Shown here: in pieces, positions 8,801 to 10,484 of the stretch
Numbering within the stretch: position 1 is the stretch's first letter
Layout of the letters: the number at the start of each line of letters is the position of its first letter
Source of the DNA: a bacterium
GTDB lineage: Bacteria; Bacillota; Bacilli; Lactobacillales; Streptococcaceae
NCBI GenBank assembly: GCA_905221105.1
Contig: CAJNBW010000013.1
Coordinates: 1 to 10,484, forward strand
Direction: 5' to 3'
Length of the DNA stretch: 10,484 bases
Notes under the pieces: model-generated
What the model saw: the letters and a program-made list of their open reading frames with translations, nothing else
The model's database searches: none
What the model was told of the DNA's origin: nothing
Position numbers and translations under genes: made by a program

Positions 8801-10484
8801 ACTTTAAGCAAGATGCGAATACAAAATCAACGAATCCGGTTTCAGTGAAACAAGCTATGCATGATGTAGAATCGGCAACAACTAGAGCAAATGTTCAATT
8901 AAGTAATGTGGCGTCTATTGACACGCCGCTACAAGCAGGACGTGATATTACTGTTCATGTACCTCACGATGCAGGGAAGTTTTATGTAATAATCGCAAGT
9001 AAAGAAGGTCATAGATTCCAATATGGAATTAATAAAACAGATAACGGATGGCAAGTAGAAGAATCTGTCAATAATAACCCTTCTGGTAAAACAACAACTG
9101 AGTTAACAGAAGAAGCAAGTACTAACCCAGCTGAACGAGTGTTCAAATTACACATTAAAGATTCAAATCAGAAATCTGACATTCCATTTACAATGAAAGC
9201 TGATGCTAGAAGTGTAATGGTACGTGTACACTATGATAATAGAGGAGGCAATACAGCTTCGGGATGGATTTTTGCACCAAATGCAACGAATACAGATCCA
9301 ACTATCACAGTCAAAGCACCAGATACGCACAAATATACAGCGGATGGTAGCTTAACAATGGATGGCTTGAAACAACTTGTGACAGCAGCGGATACAGAAG
9401 ATGACGCGAACAAGACAGTAGGACGAACAGCTAAAGAAAACTTAAGTGTAATAATTAGCAAAGGGAACGAAAACGTAACCTTATCAGGAAATGAGTATCT
9501 GAAAAAAGGTGAGTACACTCTAACGTATTCAACAACAGATGCGGCAGGAGCAACAGTAAGTACAACTCACAATATTACAGTTACATCACTACCAGAAGTT
9601 TCTATTAAAGCTGCAAAAGATACAACTGCACAAGGTATAGTTCCAACTACAGAATCAAATCGAGTGATTAATAGTGTCACGATTCCAAATCATCAGCCGC
9701 AACCAATTAAAAAAGTGCTAAAAGATAACGGACGTATTACAGAAGTAGATGGAGAGAAAGTTGCTACTGTAGTGTTAACATATTCTGATCAATCTACAAA
9801 AGAAGTAACAGTTCCAGTCTTGGAAGTTAAACCAGTTGATATCACAACAACATTTAACGAAAAAGATAATACTGTAACAATTAAACCAAACACAACAGTA
9901 GAAACTGGAGATAAATTACACGTTTCTATCCGTGGTGTAGAAATGCAGTTAACAAAAACAGCAACAGGATATGATAGCAATCAAGCAAATCGTACAATTA
10001 CTGTTGCAAATGACGGAAGCATTACAGTAACACTATCAGGCGAAGAAAAATTCGAAGCAGGAGATCGTGTAGCAACACGTCACGAAAGCAATAAGAACGG
10101 AAAAGTTGATTCATACGAAACAGAAGCATTCGCAGGATTGAAACCAGTTGAGAAAGTTCCAGCAATTAATCTGACGAATCTAACTCCAAAAGAAATAGAA
10201 GACGTTAAAGCAGCCGTGAAAAAAGCGAACCCATCAGTTAATGTTGCAGAGTTGCAAGTAGCACCAAATGGGGATGTAACTTATAGACACAAAGGTGCAG
10301 GAGTAGGAGCTAGTGACCCAACACCAGTAATTACATTGTCACAAACTGTACGTGAACGTAACGATGCAGAGAAGATTGATCCAACCGTAACGCCATTAAC
10401 ACGTCACGATCAAGCACCAAAACACACAGCAGACCAAGTAACAGGAGCCGTAACAGGCGACAAGATTACAGGTAAGAAAGTGAT
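2848..10484 (+). CDS. giant YSIRK-signal surface protein, adhesin-like, 3' end beyond window
   Basis: Codon-by-codon translation gives one open frame of 2545 complete codons with no stop, continuing past the window edge. Residues 16-20 are YSIRK, with the conserved G24 and S27 and a hydrophobic core; cleavage is likely after AKA at residue 43. YSIRK signals direct export at the division septum of proteins that are usually sortase-anchored, so an LPXTG C-terminus is expected outside the window. Order of regions: about 44-335 charged, helical, coiled-coil-like (LNQALSDLQAEITK near 97; KLEALSGYLVRYLDAARK near 256); about 336-950 an unrepeated, aromatic- and Asn-rich beta-type region that I do not recognise, the likeliest ligand-binding part; about 952-1420 Ig-like modules; about 1420-1496 a Rib/alpha-like module (KVTVDKGTT...LPEGTTYEW); 1497-1827 and 1920-2248 two large repeats; then further modules. 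No cysteine occurs in the translated part, as is usual for such proteins. Adhesion is inferred from architecture; no ligand can be named. Confidence 0.9.
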   Translation, partial: MFGKKRDDNGEKLYRYSIRKYHFGAASVAVAALIFFANGVAKADMAVSPATANSEKVGVAVTGLTEGVPPTEAHSEKSQEVGAEKEVIAKKSVDKSALNQALSDLQAEITKIDNGKLSSLASQISQLTDESKRLLGDENTSEEAVATLVGRVQAMTEQVRQLQSKDNNKSANEASAVSKENKEALSATRTSEATLDGNLTLDKPAKVIESSTVSSKVQDEKELKKIDKSTLSVEGTEDGRKSEKAGKEEGSVPKKDKLEALSGYLVRYLDAARKIERPETKKFLEGVEETVLAVKKGLENPQLTASEIEELMKQGKQAEKKLALAVTREHSGKRDSLNGNKMLPDSYFRASYYRAADGKVYDSHGDDRLTEATVGYITKANDGSGYPPGTFLYISHNDNASANGRNNADLGPQPVKRLKNKVFAEVTKQSNGYHWKITYNNARESRQNPIYYFTVPEGHSVRNMKLIENGAVVKQGGVSEVFNGASDKYLTSVGKPDTGVHGTPYYENVANVQNGIVGNRGGIYGLDDFVKNNTEVYFNRDGMTEEDKTVTNKLYDKIKSSTQNVFAFRPRDFDRGNTYVVEFDTVGDTETPLYYIAGMKSYEKIPTGRFMHKSYQQWYGIQERYNITVDTSRAKTTFLKGTGLGDFEDSTALKKGAVTIEDTYDNNRKIIPSGADIADYKTYKPVGNESTWDHHVKMSHNKYTHIHNDSPEDITADSTKGNHTVYIEAKIKGQKISFRLPFKVVTQSDIYQPVAKTVTDVKSYNGNLEDAATYIMRYDNVSSTIPGFKTPDSADMTSLNGGRAFYKDQIEDFPTTSARIKEQSVKSVEWAGGTNDLTTGTRVIELTVENGRKELFKVPYYIDVVPGGKISAENVAKLNAAIREAYQKVDTNGNVSGTVPMVTSTTPVWVQKQIKVTYYDNENNARTNNQDDSVDYVDVLFKNIRKEATPTAPAISVPDDGSASVTPKGTTDKLVVSYRPTDQNADTTITVKKSGTTWGTLDALPNGVTVNPSNGVVSITEPTVKDLSTITAKATYLNSDEASATDTVKTPDNVAPTVSFNGKALTANADDNRFIIYRGANFNPTFRVQDNKNNVNLSITGLPKGVANVTASGSKDYEYTIPDNNVATDAPFGEGTATVVATDARNNTATYKFKYRVVDVQASSTETRPVGSKLGDPHSQFKVADSASSSPSSANDKYYPEHMQFKWKEFNNSTFTFTDVADDTKLNEVGNVTKYTATAVFPNTVNKKTIDGVEYTIYTPIQRAVQKTFNVTDNVAPTVTLNGTTLTDNASNKTVHVFRGSSLELPLKYYDNAATGRVNISYKNDGGLPQGVWFNDNVHASSNYTINQNGKTVNSQGSYTVRGNVSNTAKLGERPITLKVSDSADGSVDRGNNKEVKFNVRTYDVEPNSTKVTVDKGTTLSVQDAKAAVTKVNGALDLPEGTTYEWVDTNGRTQTVTPNTAGAQNYRVKVTLPSSETGNNAAFRSSKIVNVSVNVRPAAPTITTAPQYNGTLVSTDRVISGTGAAGATIKVTLQDGSTGTTTVNNQGKWTYTLKTNEKLTQNTKQDATIKADNAISVTQTENGAESEASTVNVQLAKVISIDTPVQAGREITVKAAHDTGRFYVQVYNNKNDRQAAYEYGVKQENGRWILEKGSDKSDLIVADGDNVSEKKFTLRIKDANKKINFPFKITAVSVVKVRSHHVNNKNNPANPANDPDGGWVTASPATNTNPTITVKAPNIRNYTADGSLTMAGLKELVTVADAEDDADKTVGNRVGDNFNLTIRKGNQVVNLANNEYLKKGDYTLTYSTTDAAGATVSTTHNITVSSLAESKGASITYPVDTAKVVYGNSDVTNGNFTPTIKQNFANKLTEVNRRNNNLPTINGTGVTFAPGTTNDKEKVVVATFPDGSTLDISHDKVAKPAAPTITPTTGFGNDLSSTERSISGTGIAGATVKIDLQGGKTVETTVNSDGNWTYNLKDNEVLTQNFKQDANTKSTNPVSVKQAMHDVESATTRANVQLSNVASIDTPLQAGRDITVHVPHDAGKFYVIIASKEGHRFQYGINKTDNGWQVEESVNNNPSGKTTTELTEEASTNPAERVFKLHIKDSNQKSDIPFTMKADARSVMVRVHYDNRGGNTASGWIFAPNATNTDPTITVKAPDTHKYTADGSLTMDGLKQLVTAADTEDDANKTVGRTAKENLSVIISKGNENVTLSGNEYLKKGEYTLTYSTTDAAGATVSTTHNITVTSLPEVSIKAAKDTTAQGIVPTTESNRVINSVTIPNHQPQPIKKVLKDNGRITEVDGEKVATVVLTYSDQSTKEVTVPVLEVKPVDITTTFNEKDNTVTIKPNTTVETGDKLHVSIRGVEMQLTKTATGYDSNQANRTITVANDGSITVTLSGEEKFEAGDRVATRHESNKNGKVDSYETEAFAGLKPVEKVPAINLTNLTPKEIEDVKAAVKKANPSVNVAELQVAPNGDVTYRHKGAGVGASDPTPVITLSQTVRERNDAEKIDPTVTPLTRHDQAPKHTADQVTGAVTGDKITGKKV
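2890..2976 (+). other. YSIRK-G/S signal peptide segment
   Basis: The motif YSIRKYHFGAASVAVAAL fits the YSIRK-x-x-x-G-x-x-S pattern, followed by a hydrophobic stretch and the A-K-A|D site. It marks the protein for Sec export at the septum in streptococci and staphylococci. Cleavage position is predicted by eye. Confidence 0.88.
3853..5700 (+). other. unclassified N-terminal non-repeat region of the surface protein
   Basis: Residues about 336-951 show no internal repeat. They are rich in Asn, Tyr, Asp and Gly, with motifs such as FRASYYRAADGKVYDS, YPPGTFLYIS, YYFTVPEGHSVR, FAFRPRDFDRGNTYVVEF and MKSYEKIPTGRFMHKSYQQW. By position (between helical stalk and Ig-like stack) it corresponds to the ligand-binding A region of other Gram-positive adhesins. 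I cannot place it in a named family. Confidence 0.5.
6001..7062 (+). repeat. pair of Ig/cadherin-like modules beginning D-N-V-A-P-T-V
   Basis: Two diverged modules start at 6001 (DNVAPTVSFNGKALTANA) and 6664 (DNVAPTVTLNGTTLTDNA). Each continues with a [YF]RG[AS] segment, a strand with D-N and a L-P-x-G-V turn. They are beta-sandwich spacer modules by pattern; homology is visible at protein level but weak at DNA level. Confidence 0.6.
7336..8328 (+). repeat. large intragenic repeat, copy 1 (331 codons)
   Basis: The unit begins PAAPTIT and ends THNITVSSL. It contains a bacterial Ig-like part (ISGTGAAGATIKVTLQDG ... GKWTYTL), a middle part with IDTPVQAGREITV and FYVQVYNN, and an end part with YTADGSLTMAGLKELVTVAD and NEYLKKGDYTLTYSTTDAAG. 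It aligns along its length with 8605-9591. Confidence 0.85.
8605..9591 (+). repeat. large intragenic repeat, copy 2 (329 codons)
   Basis: The second copy has the same order of landmarks: PAAPTIT, ISGTGIAGATVKIDLQGG, NWTYNL, IDTPLQAGRDITV, YTADGSLTMDGLKQLVTAAD and NEYLKKGEYTLTYSTTDAAG. It is separated from copy 1 by a unique linker of 92 codons (8329-8604). Protein similarity is uneven: the middle (FYVIIASKEG against FYVQVYNN) has diverged, while the last ~31 codons are almost identical even in DNA. Confidence 0.85.
10153..10484 (+). other. start of a further surface-protein module, cut by the window edge
   Basis: The segment starting near residue 2436 (EKVPAINLTNLTPKEIEDVK) shows the L-T-x-x-E-x-x-x-V-K-x-A-V-x-x-A-N pattern followed by VAPNGDVTYRHKG, which recurs in long Gram-positive surface proteins from memory. 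Only one copy is visible, so whether it opens a tandem array cannot be seen. Confidence 0.4.

Overview
The window looks like chromosomal DNA of a mitis-group Streptococcus (S. mitis / S. oralis / S. pneumoniae relatives). The evidence is the low G+C content, AAAGGA-type ribosome binding sites, an Rpn/PD-(D/E)XK putative-transposase gene of the kind common in pneumococci, a streptococcal-type IS30-family transposase, and a YSIRK-type signal peptide on a giant surface protein. Species is inferred from remembered family resemblance, not from a search.

Layout. (1) 1-897, + strand: the 3' part of an Rpn-family nuclease/putative transposase gene whose true start lies upstream. It is followed directly and in frame (898-987) by an 84-bp diverged second copy of an internal segment of the same gene, ending in two stops; a rho-independent terminator follows at about 1054-1092. 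(2) 1093-1414: an AT-rich intergenic stretch without a credible gene but rich in inverted repeats. (3) 1415-2678: an apparently intact IS30-family insertion sequence with 29-bp imperfect terminal inverted repeats and a minus-strand DDE transposase. (4) 2679-2847: a short intergenic region with another hairpin, a candidate promoter and a good ribosome binding site. (5) 2848 to the end of the window, + strand: one uninterrupted reading frame of more than 2545 codons with no stop before the edge. It encodes the N-terminal part of a giant secreted, probably cell-wall-anchored, adhesin-like protein: YSIRK signal peptide, helical stalk, a large unclassified beta-rich region, then Ig-like/Rib-like modules including two ~330-residue tandem repeats. 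The C-terminus, where an LPXTG anchor would be expected, is outside the window.

The least ordinary non-coding signal is a set of nine 16-bp copies, in both orientations, of a motif close to GTGGAAnTTAGTnTGA. Two are the outer parts of the IS terminal repeats; the other seven lie in palindromic pairs in the DNA on both sides of the element (1221-1414 and 2689-2733). The IS thus sits inside a field of sequences resembling its own ends, directly upstream of the surface-protein gene. The three genes do not form one operon: the nuclease gene is closed off by its terminator, the transposase points the other way, and the surface-protein gene has its own upstream signals.
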